Shown in pieces: positions 10,304-22,050 of a stretch of DNA of 64,000 nucleotides. Positions within the stretch are counted from its first letter, which is position 1. Each line of letters opens with the position of its first letter. This stretch comes from Gnetum montanum (Eukaryota; Streptophyta; Gnetopsida; Gnetales; Gnetaceae). Position numbers and translations under genes: made by a program. The notes beneath the pieces were generated by a model. It was not told where the DNA came from. It saw nothing but the letters and a program-made list of their open reading frames with translations, and made no database searches. The stretch is from contig MNCI01002706.1 of the NCBI GenBank assembly GCA_015680685.1, forward strand, positions 956,758 to 1,020,757, written 5' to 3'.

Positions 10304-11267
10304 TGATGAGTGGCGAGGTACCCCTACACTCAACCATACGAAACGAGTGTAGCACGCACAATCCGATCAAACTTCACAGACTAAATGCCTAAACATCCCA
10401 TGGAACACTTGGGGTTAATCATTCGTTGTCTTCCCAGACTTACTTGTTGTTGTCACGGTGTATGGTTAAGTAAGTCCCAGGTATATGATTTTTTGGTCTT
10501 TTATGGTTTTATGTCTTCTATACTAAGAGCGAAGGGTTGAGAAACTAGCTAACTCTAGCTAATGTCCTAAGTCTAAATTAACTAGCATCAGCATCCGTTC
10601 CCACTTATCGTACACAACCTGAACTATGCAACTATGGCTACGAAACGTTAATCGTGACTGGGATCACCACACGTAACGCACGTGCTCGAAGTGGTCATAC
10701 TGAGGCACCTAATTAGCCTAAGCGTGATGAGCAACTGATTCCTTGACTAGCAGTACACATTCGTAGATGCTCATAATCAAGTCGTACTCATTCTGCGTTC
10801 TAGGAGATAAGGATGAGAGAATCTAATCGCTATGAGTAGCCGATTCCTTGGTTAGCGATACACATTCGTCAATGCTCGTAACCAAGTCGTACTCATGCCA
10901 TGCTAATGCATGTAATAAATAACAGATTGGAAATAACATGTAATAAACCTATTCCATGCACTGCAAGGTTTATCCACAAAGCTCGTCTTTATTGCCGTAC
11001 ATAACTTGCGTTCAGGTACAAAGCCGCTCGAATAAAGATCCATTCACTTGGGGACTCCTACTGCAGGCACATGGAAAATATTCTATCTCTGGAGTGATCA
11101 AACTGCTAGAGCTTCGCTACTTCTAGCCTAGGATGAGAAATGAGGGGAGTGTCGCCTCTTATTTATAGATTTGGCGGCGGACCGCGATATCGCATAAGCG
11201 ATATCGCATGGGATGCGATATCGTGAAGGTCGCGATATCGCGGTGCATGCGATATTGCGTCTGATCA
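10304..11267 (-). repeat. 5' LTR of element A
   Basis: This pairs with the LTR at 3976-4919. A TATAAATA box on the minus strand lies at 11160-11167, followed by transcript-start-side sequence. Upstream (11182-11262) five GCGATATCGC-like palindromes are packed at the very start of U3. An AATAAA-type signal occurs on the minus strand near 11000-10990 (GGCAATAAAGACGAGC). Confidence 0.9.
11182..11262 (-). promoter_or_regulatory. Palindrome cluster at the U3 start of the A 5' LTR
   Basis: Copies of CGCGATATCGC, GCGATATCGC and near variants stand about 15-20 bases apart, between the LTR end and the TATA box. Related clusters stand at the same place in the A 3' LTR (4847-4911), in B (40440-40500) and, decayed, in F (43325-43400). 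A regulatory role is an inference from position and conservation. Confidence 0.55.
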
Positions 11268-11272
11268 CAGCT

Positions 11273-11790
11273 AGTTAAAGATGAGCAAATAATCATCATA
11301 ACACAGCTCATACCAATTTAGCTTACAACATAGACAATCAGTCTGGCATCACACTCATTTTCATTTTTTTTGAGGAAGTAGCTCATACATAATCAAAACA
11401 CTTAATAGAGACAAACAATTCATTTTTACTTTTTTGAGGAAATAACTCATACACAATCACATCATACATTTTTTGATACATAACATCACATTCACAATCA
11501 TATCACTTTTTGATGAAATAGAAAATCAATTAATTCTCCCCCTTTTTGTTAGAAAAATATGAAAAGATAGCTCTCCCTAACATTAAGTAAATCAAGTTAA
11601 AAGCACAAATAGAAGATATAGCTACCATAGATGAATAGGTAATTCAAAAACATAGAGATAGACATCACATAATAGAAAAATTAAAGTAGAAGATAGATAC
11701 TTCTCCTTGCAATAAAGCTCATTAGCTCATAACAAAACCCTAAACTAGTACTAAGAATTTTAGAATCTTATGTATGTTTGCATAAAGTAG
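11273..11790 (-). other. 3' internal non-coding region of element S
   Basis: This is the part of S between RNase H and the 3' LTR. It continues across element A into 3762-3975. No reading frame is recognised. It includes a G-rich tract AAAAAGGGGGAGAATTA (minus strand, 11534-11550) that looks like a polypurine tract but is not next to the LTR. Confidence 0.6.
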
Positions 11791-11799
11791 TTAAGTCCA

Positions 11800-12600
11800 A
11801 CAATGTTTTGAGATATAGAAATCTTTATTTATTTAAAGCCTTTGTAAAAATGTCTACTTTGTGTTCTTTGGAAGAAATATATGATAACTTTACTATTTGA
11901 AACTCTGCCTAATCTCTAGGAAAATGATATTTAATCTCAATATATTTAGTTTTACCATGAAAAATAGGATTTTTAAATATAGAAATGATAATGTTATTAT
12001 CACGATGAATAATATTTGGGTCAGAGAATGTTATACTCAAGAGCTTCAATACTTCCCTCATCCAAAGAATCTATGTGTAGTAGTGTGAGGCTACAACATA
12101 TTTGACTTTAGCTAATGATAATGCTATAGAGTTTTACTTTTTTCTTTTCCATGATACTATTATATAACCAAGAAAATGAAAATTTCCATTAGTGGATTTT
12201 CGATCATCTTTATTTCCAAACCAATCTACATCTATAAATGCTTGTGATTCAAAACCTTTACTCTTTGGATTCTATAGTTCATGACTAGCTATGTCATTCA
12301 GAACTTGTAAAATACTTTTAGTTGAAACCAAGTGTGATTCTTTTGGTTTTGACTGATATCTAGAAATCAAGCCTACTACAAAAGCTATGTCTAGCTTGCT
12401 AGCTATAACATAATACAAACTTCCCACAATGGATCTATACAATGTATCATTGATTTTTTTCCCATCTTCATCCTTACAAAGGTGTACATTTATGGTAAGA
12501 GGAGTTGCACAAGTTTTAGCTTCTATCATGCCAAAATGCTTCATCATCTATTGAACATAATTTGTTTGTGAAAAGAAGGTTCCATCCCTGAGTTGTTGAA
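11800..12600 (-). pseudogene. RNase H and RT C-terminal region of element S
   Basis: The minus-strand frame 12547-12272 reads YRSIVGSLYYVIASKLDIAF followed by SRYQSKPKESH, the end of copia RT and its connection to RNase H. Past it, broken frames give 'AFIDVDWFGNKDDRKSTNGN' (the usual 'DADWAGDxxDRKSTSG' RNase H start) and 'SWKRKK..SIALS..AKVKYVVAS' (usual 'SWxSKKQxxVALSSxEAEYxA'). RNase H removes the RNA strand during reverse transcription. Multiple stops make it inactive. Confidence 0.85.
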
Positions 12601-12639
12601 TATGCAAGTCTAAAAAATAAGATAACTCTTCTATCATAG

Positions 12640-13575
12640 ACATTTTAAACTTTGATTTCATAGCTTTAACAAATTATTTTCCCAAACTTGAGTTTGTTCT
12701 CCCAAACATTATCTCATCAACATAAATCTAATCAATTCAAAATGTTGTATTATCCTTTTTAATATAAAGGGTAATGTCCAGATAGGCTTTCAAATATCTA
12801 TTTTTAGCTAAATATGAATCAAGCTTAGCATACCACATCTTAGGGGCTTATTTTAAATCATGTAAAGCTTTGTGTAGTTGATACACATAATTTAACTTTT
12901 AGTATGAATGAATCCTTATGGTTGTTCTATACTCACTATCTCCTTTATTTATCCATTTAGAAATGTAGATTTCACATCCATTTGATAGAGTGTAAACCCT
13001 TGATAAGCTACAAAAGCTAACAAAATTCTAATCAATTTCAATTTGGCAACTAGAGAAAATGTATCTTGATAATAAAGTCTCTCTATCTAAGCAAAGCCTT
13101 TTACTACTAATATTACCTCATTTTGAGTTCCTTTATCATGCTTATTTAGCTTGTTTGCAAGGACCCACTTAGTTCCAATGAAATTAGCTCCTTTGGGCCA
13201 TAGAACAAGCCTCCAAGTATTGTTCTTTATAATATGCTTTGTCTCTTCATTCATGGCATTCTTCCAGTCCTCACTCCCAAGAGCTTCCCTAATTGTTAGA
13301 GGAATGGAAAAAGCAAGGCAACATACTAATAAGTCATGATTTGTTGTTTTAGCTCTATTCTTCATTATCCTATGTCTAAGAGATTTCTTAAGGATATCTA
13401 CCATGGATTTGAATCTTTTTATCCTTCTTCTCAAGCCATCATTAGGTGTAGCTTGTTCTTCTATTTCTACCTCATCTGTTGGGCTTGGTTGTTCTTTATC
13501 AATATTATTAGCTTGCTCTGATGTCAAAATGTCATTATCATTTTCTTCATCTACATTCATATCTTTCTAAGCCAC
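12640..13575 (-). pseudogene. Copia reverse transcriptase of element S
   Basis: The frame 13560-13087 holds an acidic lead-in (NVDEENDNDILTSEQ) and then DWKNAMNEETKHIIKNNTW, VLWPKGANFIGTKWVLANKL and VILVVKGFA, the N-terminal signature of copia RT. Continuing toward 12640 the expected blocks follow in shifting frames. The catalytic YVDD region falls around 12700-12740, where the reading is damaged. Stops and frameshifts show it is dead. Confidence 0.85.
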
Positions 13576-13579
13576 ATTG

Positions 13580-14390
13580 CTAGTATCTTTTGATAATTCA
13601 TTAGTCTTAACGTGAGGTGTTTCAACAATCTTTAATATTTTAAAATTTAAGCAACGATAAGCTTTTGAATGACTAGAATATCTAATAAATGATCCATCTT
13701 CACAACAACTATCAAGCTTGTGAACGTTATCTTGATTTTTAATATAGCACTATCTACCAAAAATTTTGAAATATTTAACATTAACCATTGAATCATACCA
13801 CATTTAATAAGGATTCTTACAATTATCAACTCTTTCCAAACATCTATTGATGATATACATAGTTTTTTTGGTTACCTCTTTCCATAGGTGCTTTGGTACA
13901 TTCTTCTCATTTATCATTGATTGAATCATCTCAAGTATAGTTCTATCTTTTTTACTCTACAACACCATTTTGCTCATGTATTCTAGTTGATGAGAATTTT
14001 CTGTTGATGCCTAAATCTTTGCATAGCTCATAAGATTCATGTGAGGTGAACTCACCTCCATTGTCAATCCTACTAGCTTTGATTCTAAGCCTTGTTTCAG
14101 TTTTAACCATACTTTAAATGTCTTAAAACATATAAGAACATCAAAAATTTTCTCAATACATGTTATCCATGAAATTTTAGTATAATCATCAACAATAAGA
14201 AAGAAATATTTGCTTTCATCAAAACCAACTATATTGAAAGATCCACAAACATCCATATGTAGTAATTCAAACTTATGTTTACTATGGAAAGTTACTAGCT
14301 TAAAGGTAGCTCTAGTTTGCTCACCATGTTAGCATGCATAACATACCTCTTCTAGATGACTTACCTAAGGAATGTCTTTAAAAATTTAAG
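13580..14390 (-). pseudogene. Copia integrase of element S
   Basis: The minus-strand frame 14256-14011 reads MDVCGSFNIVGFDESKYFFL then IVDDYTKISWITCIE, the first half of the catalytic core ('DVCGP...YFLTFIDDYSRYTWVYFL'). The CxxC preceding it and the later E of the D,D,E triad are expected near 14330 and 13980-13910. Integrase would insert the cDNA. Frames are broken. Confidence 0.8.
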
Positions 14391-14880
14391 CCTTAATTAG
14401 AGTTTGCATGTTTCTTGAGCTTAAGTTTCCTAGTCTTTTGTGCCATAACCTACTACTACTAATCTGAGAAATAAGAGTTAGACGTGAGGCTGCTCATCAA
14501 TAGACTATAAATTATATCCTACTTGAGTAACTTAAGCTTTAAAATCCTTTTTTTTATTCTCTAATATAAATTTCTCATTCATGAAACAAATATTATAACC
14601 TTCTCTTGAAAACTTTAGTAAGCTTAACAAGTTATAATGTAAACCATCAATAAAATAAACATTATGAACTTTAAGAAAATTATCATGACTTTTAATTAAG
14701 CTAGTACCTATTACCACAACTTTACCTTTATCCCTGAAGCTTACTTTCCCTCTATTAAAGGGTTTTAGTGTGATGAATTTTGATCTATCATTGGTCATAT
14801 GTTGAGAGCAGCCACTATCAAGAAACCATGTCTCTGAGTTGCAAGAGATTTTTAAGGCTAATTGTGTGAGGAGAGTTCTT
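14390..14880 (-). pseudogene. Copia protease and pre-integrase region of element S
   Basis: Reading from about 14840 on the minus strand, 'DSGCSQHMTNDRSKFITL' is the copia aspartic protease active site (DSGASxHMT) and its continuation. It is followed by KVHNVYFIDGLHYNLLSLLK, the usual 'VLYVPGLKHNLLSVSQL' block, and a pre-integrase segment. The frame 14798-14532 stays open through 88 codons. Confidence 0.85.
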
Positions 14881-14939
14881 CTATTAATTGGTCTTCAAAC
14901 TTGTTGTCCTACTCTATTATTTCTTGAAAAATGCTTAGT

Positions 14940-16647
14940 AGTGTGAAAATAATGCATAGATCCATAACGAGAAAAGTTACTATTCTACAATTTCTTTCTT
15001 TATGATGTAGCTTTTCACAATTAAAACAATATCCTTAAAAGAAATTAGTTATTGTTCTTGGGTCATACCTGATGATTGAAATTCTTAGAGTAGAAAGAAT
15101 TCCCTTACCTATTTATGAGTTGAAAATTTATGACTATGGAGGCCATGTTCAAACATTTATATTCTAAGCTAATACTTTCATTGAAGATAGTCTTTTTGAA
15201 GATTCAGACTCATAGCCAAGACTCCTCTTGTCATCAATTGATTATCCATTATTGATAATATCCTTGAGTTATTCTAGGTTTCAAGTAAACCTAATGAATA
15301 AGTCAGATCTTACTTGAGTAGCCTTACCTTTTATATCCTTCTTTAGCAGCAACATCTTCTCTTTTAGCTTTAACTTTTTTTGTTTAGCTAATTCAAGCTT
15401 GATCTTATAGCTCTTAATGTCTTGCTCCATCTCTTTTAGAACTTTATTCAATTTCTCATTAACTTTAACTACCATCTCCAATTTCTCCATTAGCCCTTCT
15501 AGATCAATGTCCTTATTCTCTTCATATTCAGTTTTAGCTATGTCTAATGAGCTTGGTCCATCTTCATATTCACTTGAACCTACAATCTTAGTAGTACCAG
15601 AAGTTCATTGCTCATTTGAATTAGTATACATAAACCTTTGAAAATCATCATCTAAATCAAAATCTTTAATGATGGCTAAAAAAGAAAATAAGTCTTGTGT
15701 AAGAATATCATTAGCTATTATATCTGTATAAGAAAAATGGGCAAAATAATTTTCCCCAACATTTTTAATTTCTATACTAATTTCTAAGTGCTTTAATTGA
15801 TTTTGTATTTTACCTAGTTGACCTTTTAATTTATCAAACCTATATAGAGTATTCTTTAGCTTGAATCTAGTCATCTAATTTTTTGAATTTTCTTCATTTT
15901 TTATCCTTCTAAACTTTCTGGTAAGATTAGCAATCTCCTTATCAAAATCTAAATATGATGTTGATGGTTTCTACTTAAGTTCATTTTTTAATTTGCTCCT
16001 TAGAAAAACTAGTTGCTTATTTTTGATATTAAAGGCTAATAGAATACTATAGAGCTTACCTACTATTAATATGGAGAGATCTTTTGTTACTTTTATGGAT
16101 GAAACCTGTACTTCAAATCTACTGTGTAAGACAGATAACATTTTTTGGTGGATTATATCATCAAATTATGCTTCACCAAGTATAATCATCTCACTGATGA
16201 TCTCATCTACTTAGTTGAAGAAATTATTAATACTTTCATTCTCTTTCAACCTCAAAGCATTAAAATGTGCTCTTAAAGTTAGCATCTTAGACTTCCTCAC
16301 TTTATCATCTCCTTCATAAATAGCTTGAAGATGCTTCCACATTTCTTTGGCTAATTGAAGATGCATAACTTGATACACACTACTCTATCCAAGCCACAGA
16401 CCAAAGTATTTATAGCTCAAGCATCATGTAGAATATTATTGGCTCCTCTAATAACTACCTTGTAGACATCATCACTGGGAGCTAGGATATATATCTTCAT
16501 CTTAAATTTCCATAGAGGATAATTTGAGCCATTGAACCATGGAGCTTTTTTAGATGAGAAGCCTTGATTTTGCATCATATCCATAATAATAAAAAAGTAC
16601 AACACATATGGTAAAGTTGAGAGGTGTTGATTAGGCTCTAATACCAA
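14940..16647 (-). pseudogene. gag: Copia Gag of element S
   Basis: The N-terminal frame 16647-16417 contains APWFNGSNYPLWKFKMKIYI, typical of copia Gag. Further frames give a MWKHLQAIYEG-type helix block (about 16340), long Lys/Glu-rich coiled segments (15490-15281: KLNKVLKEMEQDIKSYKIKL) and a damaged zinc knuckle near 15030-14990 (CFNCEKLHH). Gag packages the RNA. At least four frame breaks are present. Confidence 0.8.
16633..16647 (-). other. Primer binding site of element S (tRNA-iMet)
   Basis: Minus-strand reading TTGGTATTAGAGCCT is one change from the canonical TTGGTATCAGAGCC and lies directly inside the 5' LTR. Confidence 0.85.
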
Positions 16648-16648
16648 T

Positions 16649-18743
16649 TTTTATTTCTTAGATGTAGCTAAAAGCACTTAGAGAGAAGGGTAGGGTGTGC
16701 GGGGCAAGAGGATGAATTAGGACCTTATAAAACCTCAACTAAAAATGGATACTAGTAGAAAAACTAGTAGAAAGTCCCAAATAAACTTAATGTTGAAAAA
16801 ACATTACATATGTAGAAAAGAGTAAATACACACCAAGCTTTTAAGGTGGTTTAGTTGCGAGATTGGCTAGCCTACATCCATCATAAAACTCTTTCTATAT
16901 CTTAGGGGGTAGAGTAATTCTATTAATCAAAATAAATTTACAAGACTTATCCTATAATCCTAAATTGAGCACAAACCCAAGATCAAAGTCATAGGAATCC
17001 ACTTTCATAGCACAATAGAAGAGCAAATACACAGCCTTGTCTCAACATAGAGACTCAATAGTTTTCCATGCTTTCTAAGAAAAGAAAACATAGATCTTTT
17101 ACAAAGAAGAATAGAGAGAGAAGAAGAATAAATTCTAGTCCAAGCCCTAAGGATAAAAACTAGAATGATCTAAGCTAAGCCTAACGAGTTCAATTTACAC
17201 CCTTCATCTCTCTTAGTCATTTTTATAGCTATTGTTCAGCCATTGTTATTATGCTCGAGAAGCATGGGAAGACATACACTATAGCAATTACCAATTTGCT
17301 GATAGGATAGTTAAAGAAGAGACCATACCTATTACATCTAAACCTCCATTACTTCATTTTTTTTGAGCTTCAATTGAACACTAAAAGCTTAGCAAAGAAG
17401 AAGAAAACTATCATTTCATCTTGGCACTAACAATTCCTTCCCATAGAAATAACAAGCTTTGCTAATATGGGAGACAATAACTCTTTTAGCTTCAACTAAA
17501 AACCTTTGTTTTTATTAATGGGGCTTAGCTCATTTCCTAGCATTACAAACTCTAGCTTTTTGTATAATAGCCCATTTTAATATAAGCTTAGAAAATGCCC
17601 CTTCTATTTTTGTAGATAAGGTATGACCTTTCTCTAGTGAGCTTCTAAATTGGCTCTAAATAGATTTTGGCTTTCCTTCTGCTTGAGCTAACATGACAAT
17701 GAGTGCTTCAAAAAGAGATAGGAAACTTTTGATTCTCTCAACTTTTCACTTTCAAAAATAAGCTTCATTGTGTGCACGATACAAGAGTTGACATGAAAGA
17801 GCTAATTGGGTGAGCCCTTTGTAGAGAAAAAAAAATGGCTCTACAAGTCAATTCTACTTAGCACCTTTTCTTTGAATTGATGTGGTAGAGCAATTTGAGT
17901 AAGCCCATGTAGAAAAAAAATCTCTTTGCGAGCTAATTCTATTTTATGCTTTGTTAACATGGTAGAGATGATAAAATGAGCCCTTTGTAGAATGTAGATA
18001 AAAATGGCTCTACAAGCTAGTTCTATTTTGTGCTTTTCATTTTGGGCTAACATGGTAGAGCTAATTGAACAAGCCCTTCATAGAATGGAAAAAGGACTCT
18101 AAAAGCTAGTTGTATTTTACACTTTTCATTTTAGGTTGATGTGGTAGATCTAATCATATGATCCCTTCATACAATGAAAAAAATGACTCTACAAGCTAGT
18201 TATATTTTGCACTTTTCATTTTAGGTTGATGTAATAGAGTTTGAAAATTTCCTTTATGGAAAAAAAAGTTGCATCTACAATTAGTTCAATTTAGTGCTTT
18301 TCCATTGAGTTGACGTGATAGAACTATTTCTTGTTTCTTTGTAGAACTAGAAAATGATTCTATGAGTTGGTTCTACATGCTAAGCTAGATAAAACAAACT
18401 TTTGCACATATGATATTATTTAAGCTTGGCCCCACTAAAAAAAAGTGGATATAATTAATTCATGCTATCTTTTTAAAGCTTAGTGCAATTTAAACTATCT
18501 TTGTAAACTTAAAAAAAACAAAGTTGTATTAAACTTTTTTGAGGATGTGAAGCTAAGCTAGTAGAACCAATTTGAATGAGCTAAGTAGAACAAGAAATTG
18601 GTTCTACAAATAGGCTCTACTTGCTAATGTGGCAAAAAAAAATACTTCCCTAAAAAAAGATAGGTCAAAAGCTCAAATTCATGCAAAAAAAAAAATCTCC
18701 ACTATAAAGCCAAAACTTGCCACCAAGCTCAAAACATAAAATT
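16649..18743 (-). repeat. 5' LTR of element S
   Basis: It pairs with 1711-3761. The left edge is next to the primer site. The right edge lies at 'ACATAAAATT', directly followed by target duplication GTTGA. The two LTRs differ by many substitutions and small indels, so insertion is old. Confidence 0.85.
17790..18400 (-). repeat. Tandem repeats of about 85-90 bp within the S 5' LTR
   Basis: This is the counterpart of the array at 2850-3410. Units carry 'GTAGAGCTAATTGAACAAGC' followed by 'CTCTACAAGCTAGTT'. Confidence 0.7.
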
Positions 18744-18748
18744 GTTGA

Positions 18749-19286
18749 TGGAGTAGATGTGAATGCTGGATATGTCTATAATTCATTCAAGATGACATAC
18801 TCTAATGCAGTTCAGAAGAGACACCATCCTAAATGGTAGATTGCTAAGTTTTTGTGATGATGGTGCATGCTCCATTTGCTTTCAATTATTAGGCTTCGAT
18901 AGTTGATGCAGAACAAATTTTCTCGCTTATGATGATGATGATTAGAGTCTTTACTACATTCAATACAATGAAATATTTTTCAATATTCATAGTTGAGTAG
19001 ACTTACAAGCCACTCATCACATTGATCCATTATATTTCTTTCCCTTACCAGTCCCCATAAGACTAGACTAGCATGTGAATGATTTTTGAATTATAATTTA
19101 GGAATTTGTAGTAGTAATGTTGGGAATTTTTTTGTTGCTTTTTAATTGTAGTTACTTTAGTATGATTCTCTTATTCTCTTTTTTATGTTTTACCATGTTT
19201 TTTTAATTTTCCTTTGACCTATACTTTTTTATTCTTTCTTTCATAATTTTTAGAAGAAATGATTCCCAATTGATAATGGAATGATT
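18749..19286. other. No recognised feature
   Basis: AT-rich DNA with no long frame or recognisable motif on either strand. A short TGATGATGATGA run lies near 18930. Confidence 0.5.
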
Positions 19287-19560
19287 TGTTGGGTGTTTTG
19301 AGCTTAGTTGTAGGTTTGTCTTTGTAGAGGATTTTTTATTTTATAGAAGTTTGAGTTTTTGTCTTGTCTTTTACCTTTTTTAGGAAGCTTTATTTACACA
19401 TAAGTTATTCATGCCACATTAGCATGTAGAACTAGCTAGTAAAATCCTTTATTGTTTCTACAAGTGCTTACACTTTCAATGGCTTCTCAACTTAAACCCA
19501 TCTTTAGAAGTCTAGCTTCTATGTTCTGCATCATTGGTAACATAGTTTATGGATTCTCTT
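19287..19560 (+). repeat. Plus-strand fragment of an S-related LTR
   Basis: Starting at TGTTGGGTGTTTTGAG, the plus strand follows, with many changes, the first part of the S LTR as read from 18743 downward. Shared anchors are TTTTGAGCTT, 'AGGAAG' and GCCACATTAGCA read in opposite orientation. Similarity fades after about 19500. It appears to be a relic of a separate, oppositely oriented insertion. Confidence 0.45.
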
Positions 19561-19564
19561 TAAC

Positions 19565-19875
19565 TTTTGCTAGAAGTGCCACTACAAATCATTAGTAGCA
19601 TAATTTTTTATTCATCTAGAATCCTACATTTGACATTCAACAAAAAATCTTGTATTGATTTTGATGTCAACTCTTCAGTAGAATGACTCCTCAATGTTCA
19701 ACATCATTTTAACTATTGATATCTCACATCAATCTTACATTCAATGTTTGGCGTTAACTCCTTAATCAATCTTGATGTCATCTCTTTAGAAAAATGGCTC
19801 TTCAACTTCTAATATCATTTTTCCTCTTGATGTCTTGTGTCAATCCTAAATTTAACAAATGGTATCATCTCCTGC
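19565..19875. repeat. Imperfect tandem repeat of about 105-110 bp
   Basis: Two clear units and perhaps a third carry 'TTGATGTCA', 'TTTAGAAAAATGGCTCTTCAA' or variants, and 'TCTTACATTCAA'/'TCCTAAATTTAA' in the same order. No coding potential is seen. Confidence 0.45.
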
Positions 19876-20134
19876 ATCTGAAACACCTCATTGAAATTTG
19901 ATTGTAAATAGGGAAAACTTATGACCCAATTAAGCCAAAAAAGAAAAATCTTAAGTCCCTTTCATGTAAATTTTTATGTAACTTTGATTTGAGTTCAAAA
20001 GTAAAAGAAATACCTTGAATCCCTCTAAGAAATTCACTATGTAATCCTGTTTTATTGTGATCTCGATGCATCTTCATGTCAAGTCATTCTTGGCTCAACT
20101 TGTAATATAAAGCGTAATTCATAGTGTAAATTAA

Positions 20135-20320
20135 AATTATGCTAGCCAATGTAAATGAAAAATAAAATGCAAATTATTCTAGCGAAGTATATCAAAATCA
20201 TGTTGAAAATTATTCTAGCCAACATAAATCATAATATATGTTGGGAATCATGCCAGCCAATGTAAATTACAAAATACATTGGGAATTATGCTAGGAAACT
20301 TACCATATGGAAAGCCAATG
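20135..20320. repeat. Minisatellite, unit about 38 bp, five copies
   Basis: Units begin ATTATGCTAGCCAATGTAAAT or close variants at about 20135, 20172, 20208, 20247 and 20285, giving spacings of 36-39 bases. The surrounding sequence has no gene. Confidence 0.7.
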
Positions 20321-21430
20321 TAAATAGCAAGTCAAAAACATATAAAAAGATAAATCAACACTATTTCCAAATTGTTTTTGGGAAGCACTTTACACCTTTT
20401 GGCAATTGGAAGATCTTTGGTAATTCTTTGAGAGACCACCCAGTGGCATAGAATAAGAAGAGAAAGGTGTCTTTGTGATTGCAATGGAGCATACCCCATC
20501 CTCCAATGCCTCAAACAATACAAAAGCAATTTCATAGAGATTTCTAAGACCTCTACTACAAGGCTTGAATGTAGATCAAAGATTTTTGAGACCTCTATTG
20601 TAAAATTTGATTATAGATTGATGGATTTTGAAACCTATAAGAAGGCTATCAACATCCAAATCTATATTTTCTAAACTTATTTAATATTTAATATAATTTT
20701 AAATTCTTATTTTCCATTTTATTTCTATTTTCTATGTACTATAATTCTATTCATTTACAGATCTAGCAATTTCATTTTCATTCATGCATTTGCCATTCTT
20801 TTTGCTCATTTATTTTAAGTCGATAATAGGTATTTAAGCCCTTTGGTGATCGACAAGATCATCAAATGAACCTCAGATCTTTTAGGCTCATAGATCCCAT
20901 GGTTGAATTATTTGTTTAGAGATTTTTAGTCTCTAGGGAGCTAGTTCAAACTGGTGTAAACTCTATCCCTAATGGCTAACTCAGTTACTCCACATGATTC
21001 TTAATTAGAAGCCCTAACTCTTTGAACTCATTAAAAATTTCATAAGCTTGTGTGAGAAATATTTTGGGATAAAATCTTTTATCCCAAAAATTTTTATCAT
21101 GAATTCTTTAATCTACATGGTATCTCTACTAAACCTTCTCCTAAAATTTATATGCTTATTTCTTATCTTACAAAAAATACAGTGTGTCAAAGCTTAGCTT
21201 AATCTTACTATGCGATTGGATTTCAAGAAGCAAAGCTTAAGTCTTGTTCCATTAATGGCTAAAATGTTTCAATACAAAGATGCTTATAACTTCTAATGCA
21301 TCAAAGTAAATATATTAACATTAAAGGAAAGACTATCACTACTTTTCACTCTACTCAACATTAGAGAAAATGAAGATGGAGGAGTTGGAGGGCACGCATT
21401 CACATTATTTCTAATAATTTCTTTGTAATC
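20320..21430. other. No recognised feature
   Basis: AT-rich DNA with short open frames only, none resembling a known family. Confidence 0.45.
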
Positions 21431-22050
21431 TAAAGTATCATTTATCATCAACATTAGTCATCTGGATGAACCATCATCAAATTCATTAATATTTTTGGCA
21501 AGGTTCCACTTTCTCTCTTAGAGTTATCTATTCTTAGGTATTGATATCAAAAGACAAATTCAAAATCACTAATGCAATGACATTACCATTACTTGTTAAA
21601 GTCACCTTACCTTCATCACCTACATGTTTATGGTCAGCATATATTTATTAGCCATCACTACCATTAATTACTTTTATAGTACAAATAATAAAGTTCTTCA
21701 TTTTCAACTATTAAACTACAAATCCCATTCCTCTTTTATCATTCATCATAATATTTATCCTAGAGCCTTCTCCTTCCTTAAGAGGATCCATTGTACTAGA
21801 TATTAATTATTTTATTATTATTCAAGAAAGATCAAATTAATTAATTTCTATATCTTGACTCTAGTATTATTTTCTTCATCATTTTTTTGTTATATTTATG
21901 GTGCTTTTGATTTCATCTTTTATATTATACTCATTAAGATACATAATCTATCCCTTGACATTATCCTTACATCACATGATATGTTAAGTTCACATTTAAT
22001 TTGGAGAGAAAATATCTTTATCATTGACATTCTTAATTGTTTGAGTGGTA
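21430..22050. repeat. First copy of a direct duplication of about 620 bp
   Basis: It matches 22815-23440 in the same orientation, offset about 1385 bases. Both copies contain CATCAACATTAGT followed by TCTGGATGAACCATCAT, 'TTATTATTATT', 'TGGTGCTTTTG' and 'CCCTTGACATT' in order. The pair could be LTRs of a small decayed element or a tandem segmental duplication. Confidence 0.65.

Larger units (their letters stand above)
3976..11267 (-). mobile_element. Element A: gag-protease-only gypsy-type retrotransposon
   Basis: Element A is 7.3 kb on the minus strand, with 944-bp and 964-bp LTRs and a perfect 5-bp target duplication CAGCT (3971-3975 and 11268-11272). The primer site resembles the tRNA-Asp complement. 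The internal region of about 5.4 kb codes for gag and an aspartic-protease-like region. No RT, RNase H or integrase motif is seen, and the 781-base gap (5706-6486) lies in the 3' non-coding part where sister element B is uninterrupted and has none. It therefore fits the TR-GAG class of non-autonomous LTR elements. It interrupts element S and is younger than it. Confidence 0.9.
1711..18743 (-). mobile_element. Element S: Ty1/copia retrotransposon (SIRE/Maximus-like), split by element A
   Basis: This is a minus-strand copia element. Two LTRs of about 2.05-2.1 kb face the same way and are flanked by the 5-bp duplication GTTGA (1706-1710 and 18744-18748). A primer site complementary to tRNA-iMet lies inside the right (5') LTR and a purine tract inside the left (3') LTR. 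The order gag, protease, integrase, RT, RNase H is that of Ty1/copia. Long LTRs and a long non-coding stretch after RNase H suggest the SIRE/Maximus lineage, which is an inference. All frames carry stops and frameshifts, so the copy is dead. Element A (3976-11267) is inserted in the 3' internal region. Confidence 0.88.

Noticed and set aside
11534-11550. Placing the S 3' LTR start at the G-rich tract 11534-11550
   Set aside because: Comparison with the right LTR and a plus-strand relative at 19287 places the LTR edge at 3761, with a purine tract at 3762-3776. The sequence beyond has no counterpart in the right LTR.
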